Shown: positions 49,937-60,786, numbered from the stretch's first letter. The stretch: DNA of 64,000 bases from Tigriopus japonicus (GCA_010645155.1 CM021318.1:4789463-4853462); one strand, 5' to 3'. Notes: generated from the letters alone by a model not told the origin. Numbers and translations: made by a program.

Positions 49937-50188
49937 GTTTTAGATCCCAAAATACTTAACATTTCATCAACCAATTTTGAGATCGGTTGTTTGATGACTT
50001 ACATATGTCTCTACCCTAGTCAATTCTGTTTTCATTTTGACAGTAGGTTTAACACAAGTCTGATTATTCACGTTTTAACTGAACCACTCGCACTTTTTCC
50101 AAGCTACCAAAGGCGGAAAAAACTGGGAGCGAGGCCCCAGCGCAACATTTAAAAAAGAGGCTACAAACCTGGATTACACTGTTCCATT
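49937..50188 (+). repeat. LINE-related repeat, inverted copy of 41242-41492
   Basis: The reverse complement matches about 250 bases of the LINE relic at roughly 95% identity by eye. This includes TCAATTCTGTTTTCATTTTG and GGGAGCGAGGCCCCAGCGC. It is too short and broken to code. Confidence 0.75.
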
Positions 50189-50740
50189 TGGAAGAGCTCG
50201 ACTCTAATTTCTTTACCAGCATGAGGCGCACAATATCAATTGATGCTCACGAAACCTCAACACCATTTGGCACCATATAGAAATATCTAGATAGTTTTCA
50301 TTAAAGAAGTTCTTTAGTTTTCATATGGTTCAATTGTCGCCCAAAAGTTGTTTGGTTAATGCGATTTTTCTTTCAATTGGATTATCACACATTTGTGTGC
50401 ACTGATTCGTTTTTGAGTCAAAATGTATCAGAAATACCTACCTATGCGTTTATTCTAAATCGCAAATCTTGTTTTTATCAATTGCACCGTGACTGAAGAG
50501 ACGTCTCTAGTACCGCATTGCAAGTGTTTCGGGGTTTTTTAGGATCTCATAAGAATCTATGAAACAAACGCACCACCAACGGGGCAATAATCATCTAGAG
50601 AAATTTATTCTTAAATGACGAGATATTTTTGGATGAAATGCCGTCAAATCTGGAAATAAAAATATCTTAAAAAAGAATATCTCTAGATATAAGAGATAAT
50701 TATCTAGATTTAAGAGTAATTATGTAATAATTAAAAAAAA

Positions 50741-50927
50741 TGCAGGCCAAATGTGGCCCGCGAGCGACCCGGATCAGTAAAATACATAAGATTGATTATG
50801 CATATGTAGGGTAGGTAGATTGCAAAATTTTATATTAGAAATTATTTGCCGTTTTGGATGATGTGGCCTGCGAGCGCCTACGGTCCGTCCAATTTGGCCC
50901 ATTGCTAAATAAGTTTGCACACCCCTG
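50741..50927. mobile_element. Charlie-type hAT remnant
   Basis: The right end reads AAGTTTGCACACCCCTG, the reverse complement of the CAGGGGTGTGCAAACTT terminus common in hAT elements. GGCCAAATGTGGCCCGCGAG near the left and GATGTGGCCTGCGAGCG near the right are typical subterminal words. The left terminus is decayed. Confidence 0.6.
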
Positions 50928-51864
50928 TTGTACGGGAATGTTCTTCCGTCCTACTTCGACTGTATTCTTAAAAATGGCTTTGATTGTAAAATAAAAATTT
51001 GATCAATGATCAGAAAGAAATACAAAAAAGCACACTTGTCTCTTGTGTGATTCCAACTGTTTGGTATTCAAAACCTCAAAAATATTTTACAAGCATCCCA
51101 AGAACCTTGGACCAAGATCTCTCGATCAAGGATGAACACAACATAAGCATAACCTACATAATTTTTAAACATTCATTCAAGCACATAACAACACGAAGGA
51201 AACTTGGGAATTTTGCGTTTTCGTGGACAAAAACCGTTCTGTACACTATGAACCTTTTGTTAGAGGTCAATGACCATCCTTGAGAAGCCAGATCACAGAT
51301 CTGTATCCTTGGCATACAGGGGCATCTGGTAATGCCCCTTCTTTGTTTGAGTTTAGGCAATTTGACTCTCGATAGGTGTTTTGACGGGGAAACCCCGAAG
51401 GTCGCATTCTTAAGATCAACCGGAGCTACTAACCCAGGTCTAATTGTTTCGTAGTTAGTGCATGATGTTCTAAGATTCAAATTTGGTTGTATAAACTGAT
51501 TCTTATGCAATATTAATTTGGCATCAAGGGCTCATTAAAACTAAAAGTATTCTTAGATAAAAAGATATCAAAACAAAGATAGAAAAATAAGATTGGTTAC
51601 TTTTAGTACATCAATCAGGTACTTTTCTAGAGGGATTTTACTGGGGGCCTAGAAATTGAATAATAATTGTTCCATATATATTAGTATGAATACAACAAGG
51701 AATGACTTCTTTCTGTCCCTTCAAGTTCTGCACTTTATCTTTCTCTACTGACGAATTGACCGTTTTTTGTTGTCTTGAAAGTTTCAAATGACTTCATGGA
51801 TTGTTTATGTTTGCACAACTCTCGAAATCAAAAGCATATATTTTTTTAACTGAAAATATGTTGA
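50928..51864. other. No gene recognised
   Basis: Short frames (for example 50999-51283) lack any recognised feature. AT-rich, no clear repeats. Confidence 0.35.
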
Positions 51865-52066
51865 ATGCTACGTTCAATATCCTTGCCATTGAGTACTGTA
51901 GTACATGTTCTCCTATTACCAATTTGCAAGCAGGAAAACGTAAGTAGAAAAAGGGTTATCGAGTGCAAGAGGGCCTTCCTTCTTGGTACGGTTGTATTCT
52001 GGTTGTACCTTTTGGATGTTTCATTGTTACGTAAGCAGCAAACCAATATGAAACTACACCGTCGGT
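51865..52066 (+). CDS. Possible first exon of a type II membrane protein (glycosyltransferase-like anchor)
   Basis: The open frame from ATG 51865 reaches a donor (CACCGTCG before GTAAGC, about 52066). It contains RKRVIECKR, then a hydrophobic span AFLLGTVVFWLYLLDVSLL, then RKQQ. A short basic tail, a single membrane span and more basic residues make the standard N-terminus of Golgi type II enzymes. The WLYLLD-type pattern recalls polypeptide GalNAc-transferases. No downstream exon is found, and a MITE is inserted 47 bases after the donor. It could be a chance frame. Confidence 0.25.
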
Positions 52067-52112
52067 AAGCGTGAATCTTTTGTAACGAAAGGCGAATTGG
52101 AGAAGGCATCAG

Positions 52113-52910
52113 GAGGGCTACACAAATAATGCAAATAAAAACGCCAAAAAATACATGAAAAATGCAACAAAAATGCCAAAAATGCAAAAGTTATTGCAAA
52201 TAGAGCGCACATTTGAGGAAAATTTGGACTCAATTAAATATCATTTGTTGAATAAATCAAAATTTAGAGCCATAAAAACTATTAAGAACATTCACAGCTC
52301 TTGGTTTTTCATTGAAAAAATATCAAATCAAAAGATGGTTGTAAATTAAATTATTGTTGTTGTACTAAAACTTTCCGTTTTGGGTCTGAAAGATCTGCAC
52401 TTAGAACAGATTTGTTTCCTCACTTTCATTCTTTAACTGAAAAAGTATTAGCAATATTTAGAATACAAATGAAAAAGCGCAATCTTAAACCTTTAAAGCT
52501 GGAAGTTTTCCAACATGGTGCTCAAACCGTGCATTTCTTTTTCTTCCTTACTTGCAATATGTCTTTCATCCAAACAAGGAAGTGCACTTGAGGAGTAAAT
52601 AAATGTGATTGATCATGAAAACCTCGACTGAAAACTAATTTCAACCAAGTATTCCAAAGGGAAAAAGAAAGAAAAGTTGTTCAATTTGGTGAAAAATGTC
52701 AAAGGCAAAGAATATTAATGTTTTTGAGGAGTTTGGGAAAAACACCAAATTTCGATAACAAGGCCAAAAATGCAAAAAAGAGAAAAATGCCCAAAAAATG
52801 CACCAAATTTCGATAAAAACGCCAAAAATGCAAAAAATGCATTCCAACCAAAAATGCAAGAAAATCGGAAAACTTAAATAAAGAGCATTTTCATGAAATG
52901 TGCAACCCTA
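52113..52910. mobile_element. hAT-type non-autonomous element, target duplication GGCATCAG
   Basis: GGCATCAG occurs at 52105-52112 and 52911-52918. The left end GAGGGCTACACAAATAATG and the right end, whose complement is TAGGGTTGCACATTTCATG, are imperfect inverted repeats. Internally there are GCCAAAAATGCAAAA words near both sides. It has no coding capacity. The length is 798 bp. Confidence 0.7.
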
Positions 52911-52969
52911 GGCATCAGTAAAAAAAAGCAGATCAAAAATACAATTCTCAGATATAGTACGGGCTTTTA

Positions 52970-53087
52970 GGATTTCTCCCGACAGCTTCAATCCGACCCC
53001 CAACAGGATTCGAACCTACGCCGTCTGGGGAAGCACTTACACTCGGCACTTTTAAGAACGCGCTAGTACGCGTGGCCACTCTGGCTT
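52970..53087 (-). repeat. tRNA-derived SINE, copy 2 (3'-truncated)
   Basis: On the minus strand the head GCCAGAGTGGCC, the GGTTCGAATCC B box and TGTTGGGGGTCGGATTGAAG match the copies at 39737 and 56131. The body stops after about 120 bases and there is no A tail. Confidence 0.75.
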
Positions 53088-53156
53088 TTAGGTGTTTAAT
53101 CTACATTCATCCATCTAAGTTCTATTCGAGTTAGCAATAACACCCTCAAAATTAGT

Positions 53157-53484
53157 TAGTGCTGGACTGAAAGGGCCCATAACTGAATTATTATACAGTT
53201 ATCCCATTAACCGAAACCGAAAGGTTCGGCCGAAAGAGGGCTTACCCGAAACCGAAACCAAAAGCAGCTGACTACAAAATTGTATAAATGCAAAATCTAC
53301 CTTAAAAAATTAAATTGCTCATGTGTTCGATGTTGGGTAGTCGCAAATTTTGAAAAATCGGGAAACTAAAATTTCGGAGGTTTTTGAACGAAAAAAATTT
53401 CGATTTTGTTCTCAAACTCTCAAACTATGCCTAACGGTTTCGGTAGGCATAACCGAAATCGAAAGCGCTTTTGGTCCATCACTA
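53157..53484 (-). mobile_element. Second full-length copy of the TTTCGG MITE
   Basis: It runs from TAGTGCTGGAC to GGTCCATCACTA. It is the reverse orientation of 29869-30196, with the same 328-bp length and shared interior (GCTCATGTGTTCGATGTTG, TTTTGTAGTCAGCTGC complement). No matching 8-bp duplication is visible, so the flanks have diverged. Confidence 0.75.
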
Positions 53485-55455
53485 CTTGAAATACGTTTTA
53501 GTGGGCGTTACTTGAAACCTTCAACTTGGTCAAATAGGATTTGTTTGGGTGCCGATGGAACCGCCTAATCACACCGAGTCCAAAACTAGTACTTACTAAA
53601 CTAATAGATGCCCGCATCCGGATATAGGTGGAAACCGGGCTTGCGACAGCTGACTCTTAGCCAAGCAAGCGGGAAGCATCACGAACCCTTGGTAGCGGCA
53701 GAATGTTGTCGTTTACTTGAAAAACCCTTCTCAAATAGTCAAATTGGACACACTTTCAAGATTGCTTCAATCCAGTCTTTGAGAAAGAGTCAACCATGAA
53801 AAGCATCAGCAGTTTATTTAACCCTGCCTTAAATGACTTCAGTGGATCAACTCTTGTCTATTCCGAGCCAAGAAACCAAATTCAACACACTTTTAGATGA
53901 GACAAATTTTATTTTATTGCTTAGACCTAAAGCAGGGCCGGGGTTCTCCTGAACAAGCCCTGTACAGTTTATCAAAATTCATCCGAAATTTTGGGCTCAT
54001 TCACGCAACCATTCTCTACCTATTGCTCAAAAAAAACAACCCGAGTATTTCGTATCTTTGGAAATGTGTGCGTTTAACATTTTTCCTGAAATGATATCTC
54101 CCTTTTACCTTTCCAAGTAACCTGTTGGCGTCACGAAGTTTTTAACTACGTACTAGAGGTACACTTCGATTTTTCTAAATGCTTGAAGCATTTTTCTTAA
54201 GGAAATGTCAAGTAAACGAGAAAAATTTCAAGCTGACAGCATGGAATGAGACAAAAGTAAAAGAGTTCAGATCCGAAAAATGCAACTTTTCGTGTTTTTG
54301 GTCAAAGCTATCAACTTTTGAGTTGAGCTTCAATATCTAACCATGAAGTCTTCTTCTTCATCGGGAGCTGATCCTCTAACAGCACTTAAGGCACGATTGG
54401 ACAAATATATCATTTAAATGTTAATTTCATATCCATATTTTATGATGTAACGTTAATGATTACCTCTCTTTACAGGAATCCCATTCCTTCTCGTGGTATT
54501 AAAAAAAATGAATAAAATATAAGCAATCGGTCATTTCTTTAATCATATCAAAATCAAGAGCAAGTCCAAAATACATTGCTAACCCTATTCATTTTCCTCA
54601 CGATTTCCCTCATATGATCATAACTAAAGAAGCTTCTTTAGTCATAACAACTATTTTTGTGAATGAATAAAAAAGTGCAAAAATTCGTCACTCACGGTAC
54701 CTTGACAAACTGTTGCTATGAGCGTAGCTTGGTTTTGGTTGTCCCGTGTGTACTCTCAGAAACCCATTCACCGTACAACGCTTAACTATAACGTACATGT
54801 AGAGTCCGCAGTAGAATACACATGCCCTTAGCCTCCCGCTTTGTTATAAACTACGGTCACAAGGTACATTTACTCAACGATCAGGCAGGCTGTGTAACAC
54901 ATCTATGATGATTCAACATTAATTTGACCAATCATACAAATTTATTAGTTAATGTTGAAGTTATGAACGGTTTTTTGCTGGTGGCATTTTTCAATGTCAA
55001 AATATCATAATGAACATATTTTGTAAATATGTGCATTTTATATTAGCTCAAGTAACTATATTAGTTGCTTTAAAACCCCTAAAACCACTTTTCATCATAA
55101 TTATTTTTTCTATTTTAAAAAGCAATCCCTACAAAAATATCTTTATTATTATATTGTGACATTGAAAAATGCCATTGAAAGTCTTAAAACACTTTCATAG
55201 AGCAAAGGAAATAAGCACTGACACTTCAAATAATATTCAAAAATGGCCGACATGGTTATTTTGAACACCAATTTTTTTTATTATTTAAGATTAAAATCCA
55301 ATGAATATACATCGCAAACTGTCAAATACTATCATGGTATTTTCATTTCATTTTTGAAAAAAAGTCGTCGGCATGATCGAACAACTCCTAATTGTCGAAA
55401 AATTATTATAATCAAACGCGATTGGGGTGAAATTTTGCTTCTTGGGTCTGAAAGC
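53485..55455. other. No gene recognised
   Basis: Short frames only. I saw no domain, RNA gene or repeat with clear limits. A plus-strand frame from 55243 is discussed with the repeat that follows. Confidence 0.35.
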
Positions 55456-55458
55456 CTT

Positions 55459-55860
55459 TTGATGTTTTTGAAAAATCATTTACTGTTTTTGAAAAATCAT
55501 TTACTGTTTTTGAAAAATCATTTACTGTTTTTGAAAAATCATTTACTGTTTTTGAAAAATCATTTACTGTTTTTGAAAAATCATTTACTGGTATTGAAAA
55601 ATCATTTACTGTTTTTGAAAAAACATTTAATGTGTTTGAAAAATTATATAATGTTTTTGAGCAATTATATTATATTTTTGATTAATCGTTTTATGTGTTT
55701 GATCAATTATGTTACGGTTTAATCAATTGATTTATGGTTTTGATCAATGTTGTTATTGTTTTCATCAATTATGTTATTGTTTGACCAATTACCGTATTTT
55801 ATGGTTTGATCAATTGTTTTATGGTTTTGATCAACTATTTGTGGCTTTGATCAAACTTAA
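55459..55860. repeat. 21-bp tandem repeat grading into a degenerate GATCAATT repeat
   Basis: About nine copies of TTTACTGTTTTTGAAAAATCA (55465-55640) are followed by increasingly changed copies built on TTTTTGATCAATTAT until about 55860. Because 21 is a multiple of three, one frame reads LLFLKNH repeatedly. A 159-codon frame from 55243 crosses it but has no other support. Confidence 0.85.
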
Positions 55861-56130
55861 AGTAATTTTTAGGCCGAAAAAACCAGTTGCAAATCCGAGC
55901 TCTTTTAGTAACAGTTCATGGCTTTGATTCGAGAATTTGCATATCTTTGCCGATCAAAGGTTTATAGGAAGCAACAGTAATTGGTCTACAAATGATTTTC
56001 TAAAAGATTACCTAGAAGTGTGCACTTGTATGTATAATGATATGAAACAATTGTGTGGTGTGGACTTCAGAGGGTTTATTTTATTACTTAGGAAGTTTTT
56101 TTTGTTTTGTTTAGGAAAATCAACATTTTA

Positions 56131-56310
56131 AGGAAGCCAGAGTGGCCGCGCGTACTAATGCGTTCTTATAAGAGCCGAGTGTAAGTGCTTCCCCAGACCA
56201 GGTTCGAATCCTGTTGGGGGTCGGATTGAAACTGTCGGGCGAAATCCTTCAATTTACAGGGAATCGCATTCCTTGTAGCGGTAGTAAAAAATCCGTAAAG
56301 AAAAAAAAAA
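56131..56310 (+). repeat. tRNA-derived SINE, copy 3
   Basis: The head AAGCCAGAGTGGCC, the perfect B box GGTTCGAATCC, TGTTGGGGGTCGGATTGAAA, the body ending CTTGTAGCGGTAGT, and a poly-A tail to 56310 together give the best-preserved family member here. Confidence 0.8.
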
Positions 56311-56329
56311 CACTGTTACTCCCTACCCT

Positions 56330-56895
56330 TGTAAAACAACCATTCACATTTGAATGCTTTGAGCAGGAACCATGGAGAAGATTTGCTCCTGCCGGAAGAA
56401 ACATCTTAAATTCAAGTCAGCTGATGTATGAAATTCCATTCAACCCGGTTTCTAAAATTCGCTCAAAGTTCAAATGAAAACTATTTTTGAAAAAAAAAAT
56501 AATAATTTCTTGTTTGATCACTTTTTCATACCCATTTGATGAACTTAAACAAATATTCCAGCTCTAAGAATCAAATTAAAAACAATGTAAAAATTATGTA
56601 TCAAATAGAATTCTTTGATCTTATGGATAGACAAACACATTCATGGATGTTTTTTTCCAATCTGGGCGGATTCAACCAACCCTGCTCTTCGGCTTTTCGT
56701 TTGTTATCACACCGCAAAACTGTTGAAGGGGGTTTCCCCGTAAGAAGACCGGGAACGCATAGATTTTGCTCATTTCAAGAGCCGCCCAAACCCATGAAAG
56801 AATATGATCTCAAGCGGTTGTTGCTTCAAAAGCTTTTTTACAGCATGAGTTTGTTACCCCTAGAATATAGGGGCCCATTTAAAATAACCTCCTGA
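56330..56895 (+). other. Possible unassigned coding segments upstream of the secreted-protein gene
   Basis: Two plus-strand frames look protein-like: 56340-56477 (QEPWRRFAPAGRN, ending TGA) and about 56690-56895 (FPVRRPGTHRFCSFQEP, then EYDLKRLLLQKLFYSMSLL, ending TGA). A plausible acceptor (GCTCATTTCAAG) lies near 56780. Neither has a recognised domain or proven splice partners. They could be terminal exons of an upstream gene or chance frames. Confidence 0.2.
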
Positions 56896-56936
56896 CCTTC
56901 CCAATTCAAGTAATCACAACTGGGCTCAAATTTTGC

Positions 56937-56973
56937 TTAAAAGACGGTTTGCAAATCACGTTCGCCATCAGTT
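56937..56973 (+). promoter_or_regulatory. Core promoter of the secreted-protein gene
   Basis: A TATA-like TTAAAAG at 56937-56943 lies 33 bases upstream of an arthropod initiator, TCAGTT (A at 56970). A 28-base leader then ends at AAACAAG before GTAAGT (56998). The 75-bp leader intron closes at CTTCCAG (57072). Confidence 0.6.
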
Positions 56974-57089
56974 ATCACTCGGATTCGTCCAAACAAGGTA
57001 AGTTTTGAAGCATCTTTAACGAAACGAGCTAATTTAACCAATATTCATACTTTTTAATTTTCGGTCTTCCAGTCAGTCCCCTCTTCAAA

Positions 57090-57656
57090 ATGAAGCAACA
57101 CATCATTGTCCTTTCCCTCATGGCGGCCTTGACTACCGTGGTCAAATCTGAGCCTTTTGTTGGAACAATTGCCGCGTTGGGCTCACTTTATGTTGCATTT
57201 GATTTCCTTTGGCATGCTTTGGAAAATGGGCGTTCTCGACGTTCCATCGGGAATGCTAACGCCCATGAGATGTTCTTGAAAGCTTCCCTTCTGGATGTGG
57301 ATGATTGTGCCAAGAACTTGGTCTGCCAATTGAGCACCAAGTCCATCGAGTCCATGGACGCCTTGGAAAGGACGGTCTTTGCCATATATGGCCAAGATGA
57401 CTCTATCGACCTATCCAGAGCCGATGTGGAATTCCAATTAGCGGCCAATATTGGTCGTCAAGCTGGAATTCAACAATGTTTAAACATCTATGCTCGTTGC
57501 CCTTGGGATTACCGTCAACTTTTGCATACCATCGAGGGAACTCCGAACCATCTGTATATCTTAGAGAATCAAAAGCAATATGAACTTGAGTTCAAGAACA
57601 AATTTCCTTATGAATTCACTCGTACCCGGCGATCTATCGGCTTTAACTTACCTTAA
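57090..57656 (+). CDS. Small secreted protein with four cysteines and two furin-type sites
   Basis: The 188-residue protein begins with a signal peptide (residues 1 to about 20, MKQHIIVLSLMAALTTVVKS). RSRR lies at 48-51 and RTRR at 178-181. Each is followed by SIG, so proprotein-convertase cleavage would release a middle domain of about 130 residues and a C-terminal heptapeptide, SIGFNLP. Cysteines are at 73, 79, 130 and 137 (DDCAKNLVC, then QCLNIYARC), suggesting two disulphides. This Cys pattern resembles unnamed arthropod secreted proteins, but I cannot name a function. The coding part is intronless after a 5' UTR intron, with a core promoter upstream and AATAAA downstream. The start is the first ATG after the acceptor. 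It is the most complete small gene in the window. Confidence 0.85.
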   Translation: MKQHIIVLSLMAALTTVVKSEPFVGTIAALGSLYVAFDFLWHALENGRSRRSIGNANAHEMFLKASLLDVDDCAKNLVCQLSTKSIESMDALERTVFAIYGQDDSIDLSRADVEFQLAANIGRQAGIQQCLNIYARCPWDYRQLLHTIEGTPNHLYILENQKQYELEFKNKFPYEFTRTRRSIGFNLP

Positions 57657-57848
57657 GCTCTTGGTATTACTTCAAGCAAAACAATACAAGTTGAGCATTT
57701 TCCCCCATCAACCCTAATCATTCCACTTAAAAAAGTTTGCTTCATGGTTCTTGCACTAGTTCTTCACAAAAAAGCCAAAGTTTCATGCAACATATGTAAG
57801 CCAGGTAAACATGTTATCAAAAGTATATGTGTGGCCTATTGCTTTAAC

Positions 57849-57854
57849 AATAAA
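57849..57854 (+). terminator. Polyadenylation signal of the secreted-protein gene
   Basis: AATAAA lies about 190 bases after the TAA stop and is the first such hexamer downstream. Confidence 0.6.
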
Positions 57855-58475
57855 CATCATGTTCTTGAAAATTATGTGTCAAACTTCATACTTTAAATGT
57901 CAAAGTGTCATTCTGTAGCGTACGTCGTCCTTGAACAAAAGCATTATCTGCCATAAAACCTTGCAATGGGATGTTCTTAGCGATGTTAATTTTTCGTAAT
58001 GAGTCGCCACTTACTGACGAAGCAGATTGATTACGGAAAGTGAAGTATTTTCAAAATAAATTCAAAATTTGGTTCTTCTAGCTCTTCGGCAAAAATTTGA
58101 AGATTTTGAAAATATCTTTGTCATTTTCATTAGGCTTTTGGTAATCAACTTTCCTTAAAAACATAGAGGCATTTTTGAACTATACCCTCATTATTTCAGG
58201 GTTACTAAACACGGGATTAAGGATTACATAAATACTGCATCATAAATATAATTGCAATAAACTTTACTTTCGCAGCTAAACTTAACTTGCTTTAAAAAAA
58301 TATTGTAGCTGTAATCAAACTCAAGCATTGCAAGTTAACAGAAAATCTTCTCGGTGAAGATGTATGATGGCAAAATCTAATGAATGTGCTTTGAACTTTG
58401 GTTTGATATCTATTTTGGAGTTTTTTGTACATGATTTTTTTGATCTGTTATTTTTTTCGGGAAGTCCGTAATAAG
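57855..58475. other. No gene recognised
   Basis: AT-rich intergenic sequence between the secreted-protein gene and the 20-bp tandem repeat. No repeat ends or exons seen. Confidence 0.4.
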
Positions 58476-58712
58476 CACACGGTCCTCTTTTTGGGGTACA
58501 CCGTCCTCTTTTTGGGTACACGGTCCTCTTTTTGGGTACACGGTCCTCTTTTTAGGTACACGGTCCTCTTTTGGGTAAACGGTCCTCTTTTTGGGTCCAC
58601 GGTCCTCTTTTTGGGTACACGGTCTTCTTTTTGGGCACATGGTCTTGTTTTTGGTGACACGGTCCCCTTTTTTAGTACACGGTCCTCTTTTGGGTATTTG
58701 GTCCTCTCTCTC
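58476..58712. repeat. 20-bp tandem repeat, about 11 copies
   Basis: The unit ACACGGTCCTCTTTTTGGGT repeats with single-base changes and small indels, decaying into GGTATTTGGTCCTCTC at the right. The unit has no stop codon on either strand, and 20 is not a multiple of three. Open frames therefore appear on both strands, and these are artefacts. Confidence 0.9.
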
Positions 58713-60170
58713 CTCGTGTAAGTTAGTGGAGGTTGTCACGTCCCGCGGCCTTGTCCTTCTTTGGTCGTGACCCCGTTTTGGGTGGGAGTGGTTGCAAAGC
58801 ACTTTAATTTCTTCTTAGCCGAGACATCATCACTTGATTCACAGTCAGGAATGTGCCAAGTTGTGAAATTTGAGAAGAGTACAGATCTACACGTCTGACT
58901 TCTTCAAGTTCTCTGGTTGAGATGACTTATTATAATTCTAATAAAAATAGATTATAATTATCAATTATAAAAAAAATACTACAATTATTTCATATGTATT
59001 TGCGACAATAATGTACATATTATTTTGACCTGTTATCCCAAAAATACAATGATAGATTTTTATACAATCGTATGCGTTCATAAAACTATGCTATTCGCTT
59101 GAGAATTTGAGAGTTTTTATACCCGGAGCGTTTTTTTCGCTTTGTAGTGTAAAAAAAAAAATATTTTTTAAGGTCAAAAGGGTCAAGAAAAAAGTTTGCA
59201 CAAAGATCAGAATACTGGAAGAGCTTGGCATTGACCTTCATTTCTATTGGAGACTTGGCTTCGTCCAAGAGTTTTAGACGAAGGAGTAGCGATAGCTGGT
59301 TTTAGCCTACTTCTTTGTGACACAGCAAGCCCGGATAATCCCATTTTCCCTCATCATGTCAGAAAAGATTTACATTTTAGTCAGGTTTAAATGTCGAATG
59401 GAGAAGAAGAAGTCTTGATTTGTCACATCAAGGCTCTTGATCTTACGGTTGTAACAACATTATGTGAGATAAAAATGAGAAAGCAGTAATTTTTGAATTA
59501 AACAATATATTCCTTATCTTCGATTTTTTCGCATGCACTCCGTAACCAATTAGTACAACTGTTTTCATACAATCACCTTCAAAATGCCTTTTTGCCAAAA
59601 CCTTTGTTGACAATTACCTGGCCAAGGCTGTCCTTGAATTGGCCACAGCAGCCAACCAAAGAAAAAAAGAATGGACCACTTAAACTGAAAAAACTTATGT
59701 GCTGATCATTTTTTTTGTGGTTGCAGATTTTTTACCACCACTAAAGGCTTCAGAAATGATGTGATGAGGCTTAGTGATTGAGTAACCGCGGCCCCAAATA
59801 GCAAAATAGCCAGTTCTACAGATCCTTGTTGGCCTGAACATCATTCAAACTTTCTGAAGTCCCAGGTTATACGAAGAGTACGTAGTAGTTATAAGAATAC
59901 TTTTTAAAAAGCATTGTTTACTGAATGAAGTGTCTTTTTTTCGATCAAACCAGACCCTGGAATGCGCAAGATATGGAGACTCTGCATTGACCGATTTATC
60001 AGCAAAATGGTGGGATCAGTGAATAAAAAGTAAAAAAAAAAAGATTTTGGTTGACATTCGTTCTTTCACTAACAATTTTTATTAAATGCAGAATTTATGC
60101 TGCAAAATGATTAGAGGGCACAAACGCCCCACGTGTTCGCATATTTTACCATCCATTTTAACTTCATAAG
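58713..60170. other. No gene recognised
   Basis: AT-rich intergenic sequence. A few short frames, no domains, and no repeats with clear ends. Confidence 0.35.
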
Positions 60171-60310
60171 TACAGGGTGTCCCGTATTGTCTTCTACACT
60201 TTTTAAAACGTTTAAAAATCAATTTAAACTGCCCAAATCGAGAAATTAAAGATTGATAAAGGTTCAGTGGTTCGCCAGCTTCAATTTGCGGTGCTTACGA
60301 CAGCTGTACC

Positions 60311-60545
60311 TTGAAAACAGTGGCCGCTACGTCCAAAAATGTCGGAATTTCAAGCAAGGATCCAGGGCGGATCGTCCCGGGCGACAGGCCCGCCGACATC
60401 GCACGCCACTTCGACGTCACCAGGGCCACCGCCTACAACGTGAAGAAGCTGTTCAATGCCACCGGGGGCTTCTCCAAGCATCTCAGCCCAGGTAGGCCTC
60501 AATCCACCCGCTCACCAGCCACCATGCATTATGGTTATCTTGGGG
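60311..60545 (+). pseudogene. Tc1/mariner transposase N-terminal fragment
   Basis: The frame reads GDRPADIARHFDVTRATAYN, then VKKLFNATGGFSKHLSPGRP, then STRSPATM. This is the paired helix-turn-helix DNA-binding start of a mariner-like transposase. It stops at the border of the nested insert, and no DDE/D catalytic domain follows. GC content is higher than in the surroundings, in keeping with transfer of the element from elsewhere. Confidence 0.75.
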
Positions 60546-60786
60546 AGTAGCCATCTGCGAGGGGCCGGGGAAAAGGAGGGAGCGTGACGAGGGTTAGGAG
60601 GGCGAGGAAAAGGCGGTGGAGACACAGCATTCGACTTGGATACCAAGGAAGACATTCACTCGCTGAGCGAGAGAGCTTACATCCTGCTCTCGACGGCTTT
60701 AGGTGGTGAGCTTGCGGCGGCAATGCACCAGTGTGTGGGTATCTGTAGCTTTGAGCCCCTTGCAGATGGCTACTCCCCAAGATAAC
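60531..60786. mobile_element. Nested insert with 26-base inverted ends
   Basis: GGTTATCTTGGGGAGTAGCC with the following CATCTGC is repeated inverted at the right as GCAGATGGCTACTCCCCAAG followed by ATAACC. The insert interrupts the mariner transposase fragment. No target duplication is evident. Confidence 0.65.

Noticed and set aside
58410..58802. Overlapping open frames on both strands (PKRGPCTQKED-type repeats)
   Set aside because: They arise because the 20-bp unit lacks stop codons in any frame. No start context, domain or splice evidence.
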